Made by a program: the position numbers and the translations under genes | Assembly: GCA_037128595.1 (NCBI GenBank) | Contig: JBAXWB010000010.1 | Span: forward strand, 62,001-126,000 | Length of the DNA stretch: 64,000 nt | Direction of reading: 5' to 3' | Origin: a bacterium | Lineage (GTDB): Bacteria; Verrucomicrobiota; Kiritimatiellia; CAIKKV01; CAITUY01 | Notes under the pieces: generated by a model | Seen by the model: only the letters and a program-made list of their open reading frames with translations | What the model was told of the DNA's origin: nothing | The model's database searches: none | Shown here: piece after piece, positions 6,975 through 15,084 of the stretch | How the letters are laid out: the number at the start of each line of letters is the position of its first letter | Numbering within the stretch: position 1 is the stretch's first letter

Positions 6975-9704
6975 ATGACTGCACCGCCTGAGTATCCGAC
7001 CCTTGCGCTGAATCCACACGGCCACCTCACGTGGAGTATCCATGATGGGGACCTATGGCCGGTCGAGGTGGCTGCGGATCGTGTGGCGTCTGCATTTTCC
7101 GGCGGGGTAACCGCTGGACTTCTGCATCTGGCCTCCCGTGAATTGGAGACGCAGTTGCCTGCGGTTCCCGCCTTCTGGCGGAAGTTCGCCCGACTCTATC
7201 TCACCCGGTTCTGCCACAGGCCGGAAACAGAGGGGTTAGACCGGTTGACGGCGCTTCCATCTGAGTCTGAGTTGACGGCGTTAGTGGATCAAGCTCCACC
7301 AATGGTAGGAGGCGAATATCTGTCGGTAGAGGTGCTCAAGGCGCTCTGGCTGGTTCTGGATGAGGGAACGCGGCTTGAGGCGGGGCGTCGTGCCGGGGGC
7401 GTGGAAGCCTATTTAAAGGGGCTGAGCCCCCTCTGGCGGATGGTAGGGCGGGTCTGTTTTCACCTGGCTGAAAACCCCAAGAACGCCGTATTCCCGTTCG
7501 CGTTTCTAGCAACGTATTCCAGTGGGGTTTCGGCAGGGGGGCAGATTCAGCATCGGCCCCTTGGGCAGGCACTCCGCGAACAGGCCGATCAAGGCAATCA
7601 GGATGCGCTGTTGAAGCTGTTGACGCCCGTCTATCGCTCTGCCGAGAAAAGCAAGTGGGTGAAGAATCTGGTGGAGAGTGGAAGCCTTTTCAAGCCACTG
7701 GCCTGGCATCCGGAGCAGGCGTTTCAGTTTCTTAAAGAGATTCCGCTTTTTGAAGAAAACGGGGTAGTGGTCCGTATGCCGGACCGGTGGGGCGGCAACC
7801 GACCGGCCCGGCCCGTGGTGAGTGTCCGGGTTGGGGAAAAGCGCAAGGGTGGCCTCGGGCGGGATGCCCTGTTGGATTTCAGTGTGGAGGCGACGCTAGG
7901 GGGCGATCCCCTGACCCCGGAAGAATGGAAAGCCCTGATGGAGGCCTCCAGTGGGCTGGTGATGATCCGGGGCCGGTGGGTGGAGGCTGACGCAGAGAAG
8001 TTGAGTGAAACGTTGGCGCAATGGAAAAAGGCCGAGAAGGTAGCGGCGGGCGGCGTCTCCTTTGGCGATGCCTTGCGGATGCTATCGGGCGTTGAGGGCG
8101 GGGCGGCCTCCGGTCAGGATGAGGCGCCCGAGTCCCAGCCTTGGCTGGGGCTACAGGCGGGAGCCTGGCTGGATGAGACCTTGGCCAACCTTCGTGATCC
8201 CACGCGTCTGGGACACGCGAAAATCCCGCACGGGTTGGAACATGTCCTGCGGCCCTATCAGCAGACCGGGGTGGAATGGCTGAAGTTTATGAACACGCTG
8301 GGCTTGGGAGCCTGCCTAGCCGATGATATGGGATTGGGTAAAACGATCCAGGTTCTGGGCTTGCTGGCAGCCCGGAAACATGAGGGGCGTCCCAACTCCG
8401 CGAAATCCAGTATCCTGGTGGCGCCAGCTTCGCTCATGGCGAATTGGCAGGCTGAAATCAAACGGTTTGCGCCGTCCCTCAACGCACGCATTCTCCACCC
8501 CTCGGATATGCCTCCCGATGAGTGGCGGCGGGTTCAGAAGGATGTGGCGTCGGCGATTAAGGGTTGCGATCTGGTGGTGACGACCTATGGGATGGTGGCG
8601 CGCTGGGAGGAGTTGCGCCAACAGGAGTGGGATCTGGCGGTGCTGGATGAGGCGCAGGCGGTCAAGAATCCGGCCGCACGCCAGACCAAGGCGGTGAAAG
8701 AGCTCCGCGCCTCGCATCGGATTGCCCTCACCGGAACCCCTGTCGAAAATCGGTTGGGAGACCTGTGGTCTCTTTTTGATTATCTCAATCCGGGCCTTTT
8801 GGGCTCCGCCAAGCGGTTTAGTGACTACCTCAAGGCGAGTTCCGGAAGTAGCGGGGGGCTGGGTGCCTTACGGACCTTGGTGCGCCCCTATATCCTGCGC
8901 CGGCTCAAGACCGACAAGCGGATTATTGCGGATCTCCCGGACAAGACGGAGGTCAAGGCCTATTGCCCGTTGTCACGAAAACAGGCGGCCCTCTACGAGC
9001 AATCGGTGCGGGAAATGAAGGCGAAGCTCGAGGAAGTCGACGGGATCGCCCGCCGCGGTCTGGTGCTGGGCTACATCATGCGGTTCAAGCAGATTTGTAA
9101 TCACCCGTCGCATTGGCTGCGCGATCAGACGTACGCTCACGACGAGAGCGGTAAATTCCTGCGTTTGCGTGAACTGGTCTCCGAGATTGCGCTGCGGCAG
9201 GAAAAGGTGCTGGTGTTTACTCAATTCCAGGAGATGACGCAGCCGTTGGCGGCGTGTCTGGCCGAGGTATTCAGGCGACCGGGCCTGATTCTCCACGGGG
9301 CGGTGCCCGTCAAAGACCGGCGTCGGTTGGTCGAGACCTTTCAGGCCGAGGAGGGGCCGCCCTTTTTTGTCCTGACCACCAAGGCCGGCGGGACGGGGTT
9401 GAACCTGACGGCGGCCTCGCACGTCATTCATTTTGACCGTTGGTGGAACCCGGCCGTTGAGAATCAGGCCACCGACCGCGCCTTTCGGATTGGCCAGAAG
9501 CGGAACGTGCTGGTACATAAATTCGTGTGCCGGGGCACGTTCGAGGAAAAGATCGACGCCATGCTTGAAGAAAAAGCCGCGCTGGCGCGCGACGTGGTGG
9601 ATGGGGAGGGCGGTGAGGTCAGGTTGACTGAAATGAGCAACGACGAACTGATAAAATTTGTCTCGCTCGATATTGATCGCGCGGGAAGAGAAGACTTCAA
9701 CTAA
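6975..9704 (+). CDS. SNF2-family DEAD/DEAH-box ATPase (bacterial HepA/SNF2 type)
   Basis: Double-stranded-DNA-stimulated ATPase of the SWI2/SNF2 class. A long N-terminal region (about 1-410) without an obvious known domain precedes the helicase core: motif I DDMGLGKT near 450, motif II DEAQ near 557, motif III LTGTPVENR, and motif VI QATDRAFRIGQ near 832-842. The length of 909 residues fits bacterial SNF2 proteins. A SWIM zinc-finger gene starts 53 bases downstream in the same direction; SNF2 and SWIM genes are often neighbours in bacteria and probably work together on DNA. The role (transcription recycling, repair or defence) cannot be decided from the sequence. Confidence 0.92.
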   Translation: MTAPPEYPTLALNPHGHLTWSIHDGDLWPVEVAADRVASAFSGGVTAGLLHLASRELETQLPAVPAFWRKFARLYLTRFCHRPETEGLDRLTALPSESELTALVDQAPPMVGGEYLSVEVLKALWLVLDEGTRLEAGRRAGGVEAYLKGLSPLWRMVGRVCFHLAENPKNAVFPFAFLATYSSGVSAGGQIQHRPLGQALREQADQGNQDALLKLLTPVYRSAEKSKWVKNLVESGSLFKPLAWHPEQAFQFLKEIPLFEENGVVVRMPDRWGGNRPARPVVSVRVGEKRKGGLGRDALLDFSVEATLGGDPLTPEEWKALMEASSGLVMIRGRWVEADAEKLSETLAQWKKAEKVAAGGVSFGDALRMLSGVEGGAASGQDEAPESQPWLGLQAGAWLDETLANLRDPTRLGHAKIPHGLEHVLRPYQQTGVEWLKFMNTLGLGACLADDMGLGKTIQVLGLLAARKHEGRPNSAKSSILVAPASLMANWQAEIKRFAPSLNARILHPSDMPPDEWRRVQKDVASAIKGCDLVVTTYGMVARWEELRQQEWDLAVLDEAQAVKNPAARQTKAVKELRASHRIALTGTPVENRLGDLWSLFDYLNPGLLGSAKRFSDYLKASSGSSGGLGALRTLVRPYILRRLKTDKRIIADLPDKTEVKAYCPLSRKQAALYEQSVREMKAKLEEVDGIARRGLVLGYIMRFKQICNHPSHWLRDQTYAHDESGKFLRLRELVSEIALRQEKVLVFTQFQEMTQPLAACLAEVFRRPGLILHGAVPVKDRRRLVETFQAEEGPPFFVLTTKAGGTGLNLTAASHVIHFDRWWNPAVENQATDRAFRIGQKRNVLVHKFVCRGTFEEKIDAMLEEKAALARDVVDGEGGEVRLTEMSNDELIKFVSLDIDRAGREDFN

Positions 9705-9757
9705 TTGAGGAAATGAGAGAAATCCGTAAAACAGTTTTTTAGGAAAAGGAGTTAAAA

Positions 9758-10633
9758 ATGAGCCGATGGGGACGAACCAGTTATAGCCGCTATGATATGT
9801 ATCCGCCTTATGTGCCGGTGGCAGTGCGGAAGGAAAAGGCGGCCAAGGCGGCCGCGAAGCTGTTGAAAAAGGGGGGAGCTCATCAGCCGGTTCAGCTGAA
9901 CAGCAAAACCATCGCCCGGACCTTCTGGGGAAAGGCGTGGTGTGAGAACCTTGAATCCTACAGTGACTATTCAAATCGATTGCCGCGTGGGCGCTCCTAT
10001 GTCCGGAATGGGTCCGTGTTGCATCTCGATATCCAGCGCGGCCAGATTGAGGCCCTGGTGAGCGGCAGTTCGTTATACAAGATCAAGATCGGCATCAAGC
10101 CGGTGGCAAAGAAGCAGTGGGGCCGTTTGCGTCAGGAGTGCGCCGGTTCCATTGGCTCCCTGATGGAACTGCTGTCGGGCAAGCTGTCCGAGCGGGTGAT
10201 GGGCGTGATGACGAATAAGGCCGGTGGGCTTTTCCCGGCGCCTTCGGAAATCGACCTGGACTGTTCCTGTCCTGATTGGGCGGAGATGTGCAAGCATGTG
10301 GCCGCGGTGCTATATGGGGTGGGCGCTCGGCTGGACGAGAAACCCGAGTTGCTGTTCCTGTTGCGGCATGTGGATCACAAGGAATTGGTCAGCCAGTCAG
10401 GGGCGGTTCAAGCGCTGACCACGGGTAAGGGGGCCGACACGGAGGCGGTGCTCGACAGCGAGGAAGTCGGCAATGTGTTCGGCATCGAAATGGTGGGAGA
10501 GCCGGAGGCGCCGCTGGCGCCCAGTCCGCCCGTTAAGAGGCAGGTGAAGGCGGTGCTCAAGCCAAAAAAGAAAAAGGCAGTTAGCAGGAAAGCGGTTTCC
10601 CGGAAGCCGAAGATGCCCAAGAGCAAAGCCTAG
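9758..10633 (+). CDS. SWIM zinc-finger protein
   Basis: A 291-residue protein with a SWIM-type zinc finger, CxC...CxH, in CSCPDWAEMCKH at about 168-181. SWIM domains bind DNA or proteins. The N-terminal half carries RTFWGKAWCENLESYSDYS, which is typical of the SWIM proteins that sit next to SNF2 ATPases. The C-terminal tail is rich in Lys, Pro and Arg and probably unstructured. An AGGAAAAGGAG ribosome site lies just before the ATG. The likely role is as accessory partner of the upstream SNF2 ATPase (inferred from adjacency). Confidence 0.88.
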   Translation: MSRWGRTSYSRYDMYPPYVPVAVRKEKAAKAAAKLLKKGGAHQPVQLNSKTIARTFWGKAWCENLESYSDYSNRLPRGRSYVRNGSVLHLDIQRGQIEALVSGSSLYKIKIGIKPVAKKQWGRLRQECAGSIGSLMELLSGKLSERVMGVMTNKAGGLFPAPSEIDLDCSCPDWAEMCKHVAAVLYGVGARLDEKPELLFLLRHVDHKELVSQSGAVQALTTGKGADTEAVLDSEEVGNVFGIEMVGEPEAPLAPSPPVKRQVKAVLKPKKKKAVSRKAVSRKPKMPKSKA

Positions 10634-10643
10634 AATTTTCCAT

Positions 10644-10732
10644 GGTGGCAGCCGACGTCCCCGGCGGCTGAAGGCCGATAGGATGCCCATCAATCGCCCA
10701 TGCGTTCGCCAGGGACGGCGAACGCCACCTTG
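10644..10732. repeat. Composite hairpin repeat, family D, full copy 1
   Basis: Two small hairpins face each other. 10644-10670 is GGTGGC followed by the stem AGCCG/CGGCT. 10700-10732 is the same unit on the other strand with the stem GCGTTCGCC/GGCGAACGC. Both have nearly the same loop (CGTCCCYGG on the matching strand) and the same GGTGGC/GCCACC edge. A second full copy lies at 40967-41056, and half copies lie at 13065-13097 and 32724-32756. Confidence 0.85.
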
Positions 10733-10769
10733 GATGTGATCTCAAAGGGTATCGGTGGCAAGGGATAGT

Positions 10770-10887
10770 CCCTGAATAGCCGATGGGGGTGGGGCTGTCT
10801 CGCCATTGTCAATCCAGTCAACTGGACTGGATTCCCGAATTTCCTAAAAAAAGTGCGGCAATATGGCGTAAAAGGAGGGCATATGAT
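10770..10887 (+). repeat. 117-bp direct repeat, left copy
   Basis: About 117 bases, from CCCTGAATAG to the ATGAT after a GCGGCAATATGGCGTAAAA block, recur in the same orientation at 12271-12388 with few differences in the right-hand 90 bases. Each copy contains the dyad AATCCAGT-N7-ACTGGATT. The right copy forms the leader of the gene at 12400. The left copy ends at the XRE gene, so the pair brackets the regulator/DUF4160/DUF2442 segment. Confidence 0.88.
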
Positions 10888-10896
10888 GATGAGTCT

Positions 10897-11181
10897 CTAT
10901 GCGGCTTTTCCAATCAGGGCGGATTCATATTCAGGAAACATAATGATGGCAGGATGAACGCCAAAGGCTTTAGCCAACTGTTCCGCCCGCTTTTTCCCGA
11001 TGTCAATCCGGTCATTTTCAAGCGTACTGATATTTTTGGCGTGTACCCCTGATCTTTTAGCAAGCTCTTCCTGAGTCCACCCCTTCAGTTCACGGAGCAT
11101 GCGGATGACTTCCCCTGTTGTAATGCTCGCGTGCTTTCGAGCCGGCACAAATTCATCGTTTAAATTTTTCTTCATTTTCAA
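10897..11181 (-). CDS. XRE-family helix-turn-helix regulator
   Basis: A 94-residue Cro/C1-type DNA-binding protein. The helix-turn-helix runs through GEVIRMLRELKGWTQEELAKRSGV, then HAKNISTLENDRIDIGKKRA (about 24-66), as in HigA-like antitoxins and small repressors. No toxin gene is adjacent on its own strand. It lies inside the direct-repeat-bracketed segment, opposite in direction to the DUF4160/DUF2442 pair, and may control the genes there (inference). Confidence 0.85.
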   Translation of the reverse strand: MKMKKNLNDEFVPARKHASITTGEVIRMLRELKGWTQEELAKRSGVHAKNISTLENDRIDIGKKRAEQLAKAFGVHPAIIMFPEYESALIGKAA

Positions 11182-11380
11182 CGCTTAAATATTTAGAACG
11201 GACTGTTTACCTGTTCTTAGTCGACCTCTTGTTGCATCGGTATACTGTGGCTTTGTTATCCTTATCTCCTTGTCAAATCGCGGTCAGACTATCAGGGGCT
11301 TGAATCAGTCTCAAGGTTAAAGCCCGCAGGTGTGGGGGCGGAATCAGGGTCTTTTGTTTTGGCCCTTTTGGCACTGGTTT

Positions 11381-11460
11381 CGACAGAGCGAAACCCTCCA
11401 TTAAGAATTGAAATCATGAAAATATCAGGTGTTTTCACAATGGAGGGCTGCGCTCCGTCG
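11381..11460. repeat. Palindromic repeat, family A, copy 2 (degenerate), in the 11182-11612 gap
   Basis: Arms of 20 nt (11381-11400 and 11441-11460) share the CGACAGAGCG...CCCTCCA core but have several mismatches. They are nested in a wider imperfect palindrome (AATCAGGGTC...TTTTGG against CCAAAACGAGAGACCCTG, about 11340-11500). The gap between the XRE gene and DUF4160 shows nothing else recognisable; the short reading frame across it simply traverses the repeat. Confidence 0.75.
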
Positions 11461-11612
11461 CATCCGGAGAGCCGAAATAAGCCAAAACGAGAGACCCTGG
11501 GGGGGCGGAATAGGGTCAGGATATCTGCAAGGACTAAGGTAAAAAACTTTCATTGACGCCGATTAAGGCAAGCCGCATAATTCAGTAAGATTTAAATATA
11601 GGTTAGACTGCA

Positions 11613-11849
11613 ATGCCGACTGTACTAATTATTGGACCATATCGGTTTTTCTTTTACGCAAGCGATCATGGGGAGCCTCCTCATGTCCATATTGAGCGGG
11701 AGAATTGTGTGTCAAAGTTTTGGATTAATCCTGTCCGTTTAGAGCGTAGTGGGGGATTCAGCGGGCATGAAATAACGAAATTATGTCGCCTGGTTGCTAT
11801 ACATGAATCGCTTCTGATGGAGAAATGGAATGAATACTTCAACGCTTGA
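11613..11849 (+). CDS. DUF4160 domain protein
   Basis: A 78-residue protein matching the DUF4160 pattern: an N-terminal PTVLIIGPYRFFFYASDHGE block, then PPHVHIE and a C-terminal region LVAIHESLLMEKWNEYF. DUF4160 genes usually overlap a DUF2442 gene, as here (20-base overlap), and the pair has the size and arrangement of a toxin-antitoxin-like module, although no activity can be read from sequence. The frame is intact with a normal start. Confidence 0.85.
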   Translation: MPTVLIIGPYRFFFYASDHGEPPHVHIERENCVSKFWINPVRLERSGGFSGHEITKLCRLVAIHESLLMEKWNEYFNA

Positions 11850-12258
11850 GATGCCGGGCCTGACTGCGGAAAAAGTCGTAGTAGATGACGAAAGCCTGAT
11901 CGTGGATCTTTCTGATGGTCGTGTATTAAGCGTGCCGTTGGCGTGGTATCCGCGGTTATTACATGGAACCCGGGCGGAGCTTCAGCGGTGGCGCTTGATT
12001 GGGCGTGGATCAGGGCTCCATTGGCCCGATTTGGATGAGGATATAAGCGTTGAAGGGCTTTTGCGGGGTGCAAAATCCGGGGAAAGTCAAGCCTCCCTCT
12101 CAAAATGGCTGGTTGCACGCCAGACTGTGGGGGGCAAGGGGAAAAGGCGAAATATCCGATTGCCTGTAAATGAATATAATGCTGCGAGTGCCTCAAAAGG
12201 TGTGCGTCGAGTGGCAGAGGGTACGGCAATTTACGGGAAGCCCAGTAGAAAACCCTGA
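11830..12258 (+). CDS. DUF2442 domain protein
   Basis: A 142-residue protein with the DUF2442 core (LIVDLSDGRVLSVPLAWYPRL, then RGSGLHWPDLDEDISVEGLL) at about 23-79, followed by a basic tail of about 60 residues that could bind nucleic acid. It overlaps the end of the DUF4160 gene and is translationally coupled to it. As the DUF4160 partner it may be the cognate regulator or antitoxin (inference from gene arrangement only). Confidence 0.85.
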   Translation: MNTSTLEMPGLTAEKVVVDDESLIVDLSDGRVLSVPLAWYPRLLHGTRAELQRWRLIGRGSGLHWPDLDEDISVEGLLRGAKSGESQASLSKWLVARQTVGGKGKRRNIRLPVNEYNAASASKGVRRVAEGTAIYGKPSRKP

Positions 12259-12270
12259 GTATACCTACCG

Positions 12271-12388
12271 CCCTGAATAGTTGATCTAAGTGTGTCTGCC
12301 TCGCTAGTGTCAATCCAGTCAACTGGACTGGATTCCCGAATTTCCTAGAAAAAGTGCGGCAATATGGCGTAAAAGAAGGGCAAATGAT
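12271..12388 (+). repeat. 117-bp direct repeat, right copy
   Basis: Second copy of the repeat at 10770-10887. It ends two bases before the ribosome site of the gene at 12400, so this copy is probably the original leader or promoter region of that gene. Confidence 0.88.
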
Positions 12389-12399
12389 AAGGAGGCGAT

Positions 12400-13059
12400 A
12401 TGGCAAGCAAGGGAACGGGAGTGACGAAGTCTGGGAAGCCGGTGAATCTCGCGCAGGAAGCACTGGAGGTGACGTTCGTGTTGAAGGGCAACCTGAAGCG
12501 GGCGCAACTCATGTACCTGTTCATCGCCAGGCAACTCGCGGATGTGAGGGATCGTAGCCTCTACGCCGCGCTCAAACACAAGGACATGGAAGATTACGCG
12601 CACCAGCGACTCGATCTTGGCCGGTCTTCCCTCTATAATTACCTCCACATCTACGACTGGGTCAGCCAGTGCCATCCGGAGTGGTTGGGGAAGAACGTGA
12701 AAGGCTCTATTCCCGACCTTTCCGACATCGGCGATCTGATGTGGATCGAAAACGCGTTGCGCGGCAAGGATCTTGAGCCCTCGAAGCGAACCGCACTCGA
12801 AGGCCTGCAGAAGACGGCCCTGGCGGGGACCCTGCGCCAGAAGGAGTTACGGGCGTATAGGGAGGCGGAGAAACCTGCGCAGGATCAGCTGACGGGAATC
12901 CTTACCGCCCTGCGTGGTCTGCAAAAGAAGGCAGCGAAGGTTAACGGCATACCGCCGGAAGTCCTCACCCATCTCGAGGCCGCCATCAACCTCGTGAGCA
13001 ACGAGAAGGTGCTCAAGGTCGCCAATCTGCGCATGGTGACCCCGCGTTCCGCCGCCTAG
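12400..13059 (+). CDS. Hypothetical protein, possible DNA-binding
   Basis: A 219-residue protein that I do not recognise. It is mostly helical and charged. Residues 20-85 (QEALEVTFVLKGNLKRAQL through RLDLGRSSLYNYLHIYDWV) resemble a small helical fold with a helix-turn-helix-like end, and the C-terminal part contains heptad-like Leu/Ala spacing. An AAGGAGG site (12389-12395) precedes the ATG, so it is well translated. It lies between the right direct repeat and a family D hairpin. No function is assigned. Confidence 0.75.
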   Translation: MASKGTGVTKSGKPVNLAQEALEVTFVLKGNLKRAQLMYLFIARQLADVRDRSLYAALKHKDMEDYAHQRLDLGRSSLYNYLHIYDWVSQCHPEWLGKNVKGSIPDLSDIGDLMWIENALRGKDLEPSKRTALEGLQKTALAGTLRQKELRAYREAEKPAQDQLTGILTALRGLQKKAAKVNGIPPEVLTHLEAAINLVSNEKVLKVANLRMVTPRSAA

Positions 13060-13064
13060 TTCCC

Positions 13065-13097
13065 ATGCGTTCGCCAGGGACGGCGAACGCCACCTTG
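13065..13097. repeat. Family D hairpin, half copy
   Basis: The stem GCGTTCGCC (13067-13075) pairs with GGCGAACGC (13082-13090) around the AGGGAC loop and is followed by CACCTTG. It is identical over about 30 bases to 10700-10732. It lies 6 bases after the stop of the 12400 gene. Confidence 0.85.
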
Positions 13098-13198
13098 TGA
13101 GGATGCCGCTCAAAGGGCATTATTCTGGCTTTCTGAGCCTTCCCCGTTCTTTTTTGCTTTCCTCCCTGAAATCGGTACAATGCGCGGCCTTCCACCTT

Positions 13199-15013
13199 AT
13201 GAGCGTTGCAAAGAAACATAACTATGATGAGAGCAAGATCAAGACGCTCTCGTCGTTGGAGCATATCCGCAAGCGGACCGGGATGTATATCGGGCGCGTG
13301 GGGGATGGGACCCATTACGATGACGGCATCTATGTGCTGGTCAAGGAGGTGATGGACAATGCGATTGACGAGTTCATCATGGGCTTCGGGACTCGCGTCG
13401 TGGTGGCGGTCGAGGGCACGCGGGTGACCGTCCGGGATTACGGCCGCGGCATTCCCCTGGGCAAGGTGGTGGAATGCGTGTCGCGGATCAATACCGGCGC
13501 CAAATACAACGACGATGTCTTCCAGTTCAGTGTGGGCCTGAATGGCGTGGGTACCAAGGCGGTCAACGCGCTGTCGGTGGCCTTCCGGGTCTGCAGTCAT
13601 CGCGGCGGGGAGTTCTCGGCGGCGGAGTTCAAGCGCGGGAAGCTGATCAATGAATCCAAGGGGAAGACGGATGAGCCCGATGGAACGCTGGTGGTGTTCG
13701 AGCCGGATCCGGAGATCTTCGGGAAAGTCGTTTTCCTGCCGGAGCATCTGAAGCGGCGGACCCAGCTCTATACCTATCTGAATGCCGGCTTGAAGATCGA
13801 GCTGAACGGGGCCGTATTTGTCTCCAAGGAAGGGCTCCGGGATCTGGTCGAGGATGAGGTGGGCGATGAGGCGCTCTATCCCATCCTGCATTACCGCTCC
13901 AAGACCCTGGAGTTGGCCTTCACCCATACCAACCGGTTTGAAGAAGTCTTCCTGTCCTTTGTGAACGGGCAATACACCAGCGATGGCGGGACGCATTTGA
14001 GCGCCTTCCGCGAAGGGCTGGTCAAGGCTTTCAATGAATATTCCAAGGGGAAATTCGAGGGGGATGATGTCCGTGAGGGGATGGCGGGGTCCATGGCCAT
14101 CCGGCTGAAGGATCCGGTCTTCGAGTCGCAGACGAAGAACAAACTCGGCAACACGGAAATCCGGAGTGAACTGGTGCAGCAGGTGCGGGATGTGGTGGTG
14201 GATCTGCTGCACCGTGACCCGAAGGCCGCCGAAAAGGCGATCCTGAAGATTGAGGAGACGGTCAAACTGCGCAAGGAGTTGCAGTCCATCAAGAAGATGG
14301 CGCGCGAGCGGTCCCGGGCCACCTCCATCCGCGTCCCCCAGTTGAAGGACTGCAAGATCCATTTCGACAAGGGTGACGGGACGGGCGAAGGGACGATGTT
14401 GTTCATCACCGAGGGTCAATCGGCCGCCGGCTCGATCACGAGTTGCCGGGATGTCTCCAGCCAGGCGGTCTTCACCTTGCGCGGTAAGCCGCTCAACACC
14501 TGTGAACTCAACCGCGACGTGATGTACAAGAACGAGGAACTCTATAACCTCATGCGCAGTCTGGATGTCGAGGAATCCCCCGAGCGGATCCGGTACAACA
14601 AGGTGATTCTGGCGACCGATGCCGATGTGGACGGGCTGCATATCCGTAACCTGCTGCTGACCTTTTTCCTGCGATTCTTCGAGCCGATTGTGAATGGGGG
14701 CCATGTCTACATCCTGGAGACGCCGCTGTTCCGTGTGCGGAATGCCAAGCGAACGGTCTATTGCTACTCCGAGCAGGAACGCGATGCGATGGTGAAAGAG
14801 ATCGGGCGGGGGGCTGAGGTGACCCGGTTCAAAGGGTTGGGCGAGATCTCGCCCGGGGAGTTCAAGCAGTTTATCGGGCCCGATATGCGGTTGACGCCGG
14901 TGCTGGTGGAAAACCGGCACAGCATTCCTGCCATCCTGAGTTTCTACATGGGGCGTAATACACCGGAACGGCGGCAGTACATCATGGATAACCTGGTGAT
15001 GGAGGCGGAGTAG
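13199..15013 (+). CDS. parE: DNA topoisomerase IV subunit B (ParE/GyrB family)
   Basis: ATPase subunit of a type IIA topoisomerase. GHKL motifs are EVMDNAIDE near 50-58, DYGRGIP and GLNGVGTKAVNALS. The Toprim domain has EGQSAAGSI near 404 and DADVDGLHIR near 473. The ATG at 13199 is chosen because the conserved N terminus (KTLSSLEHIRKRTGMYIGRVG) starts just after it; the frame is open further upstream without similarity. The 604 residues fit the short ParE type seen in several phyla. The parC-like gene follows after a 71-base repeat array. The chromosome thus carries both type IIA and type IIB enzymes in this window. Confidence 0.93.
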   Translation: MSVAKKHNYDESKIKTLSSLEHIRKRTGMYIGRVGDGTHYDDGIYVLVKEVMDNAIDEFIMGFGTRVVVAVEGTRVTVRDYGRGIPLGKVVECVSRINTGAKYNDDVFQFSVGLNGVGTKAVNALSVAFRVCSHRGGEFSAAEFKRGKLINESKGKTDEPDGTLVVFEPDPEIFGKVVFLPEHLKRRTQLYTYLNAGLKIELNGAVFVSKEGLRDLVEDEVGDEALYPILHYRSKTLELAFTHTNRFEEVFLSFVNGQYTSDGGTHLSAFREGLVKAFNEYSKGKFEGDDVREGMAGSMAIRLKDPVFESQTKNKLGNTEIRSELVQQVRDVVVDLLHRDPKAAEKAILKIEETVKLRKELQSIKKMARERSRATSIRVPQLKDCKIHFDKGDGTGEGTMLFITEGQSAAGSITSCRDVSSQAVFTLRGKPLNTCELNRDVMYKNEELYNLMRSLDVEESPERIRYNKVILATDADVDGLHIRNLLLTFFLRFFEPIVNGGHVYILETPLFRVRNAKRTVYCYSEQERDAMVKEIGRGAEVTRFKGLGEISPGEFKQFIGPDMRLTPVLVENRHSIPAILSFYMGRNTPERRQYIMDNLVMEAE

Positions 15014-15015
15014 GA

Positions 15016-15082
15016 AGTGGGCAGTAGGCAGTGAGCAGAGGGCAGTAGGCAGTGAGCAGAGGGCAGAGGACGGACAGAACAT
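15016..15082 (+). repeat. Iterated-word array between parE and parC
   Basis: Tandem degenerate words GGGCAGTAGGCAGTGAGCAG occur two and a half times, then GGGCAGAGGACGGACAG. They fill the whole parE-parC gap and stop just before the parC ATG. The array is of the same general kind as those at 37591-37656 and 40897-40945. Confidence 0.85.
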
Positions 15083-15084
15083 AG

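Noticed and set aside
10644-10732. Rho-independent terminator after the SWIM gene
   Set aside because: The hairpins lack a T tract and recur elsewhere as the same composite, so they are better called a repeat.
13013-15082. 689-codon open frame on the minus strand opposite parE
   Set aside because: It is antisense to a fully conserved topoisomerase gene; its translation is His/Leu/Pro-rich without any domain, a common by-product of GC-rich codon use.
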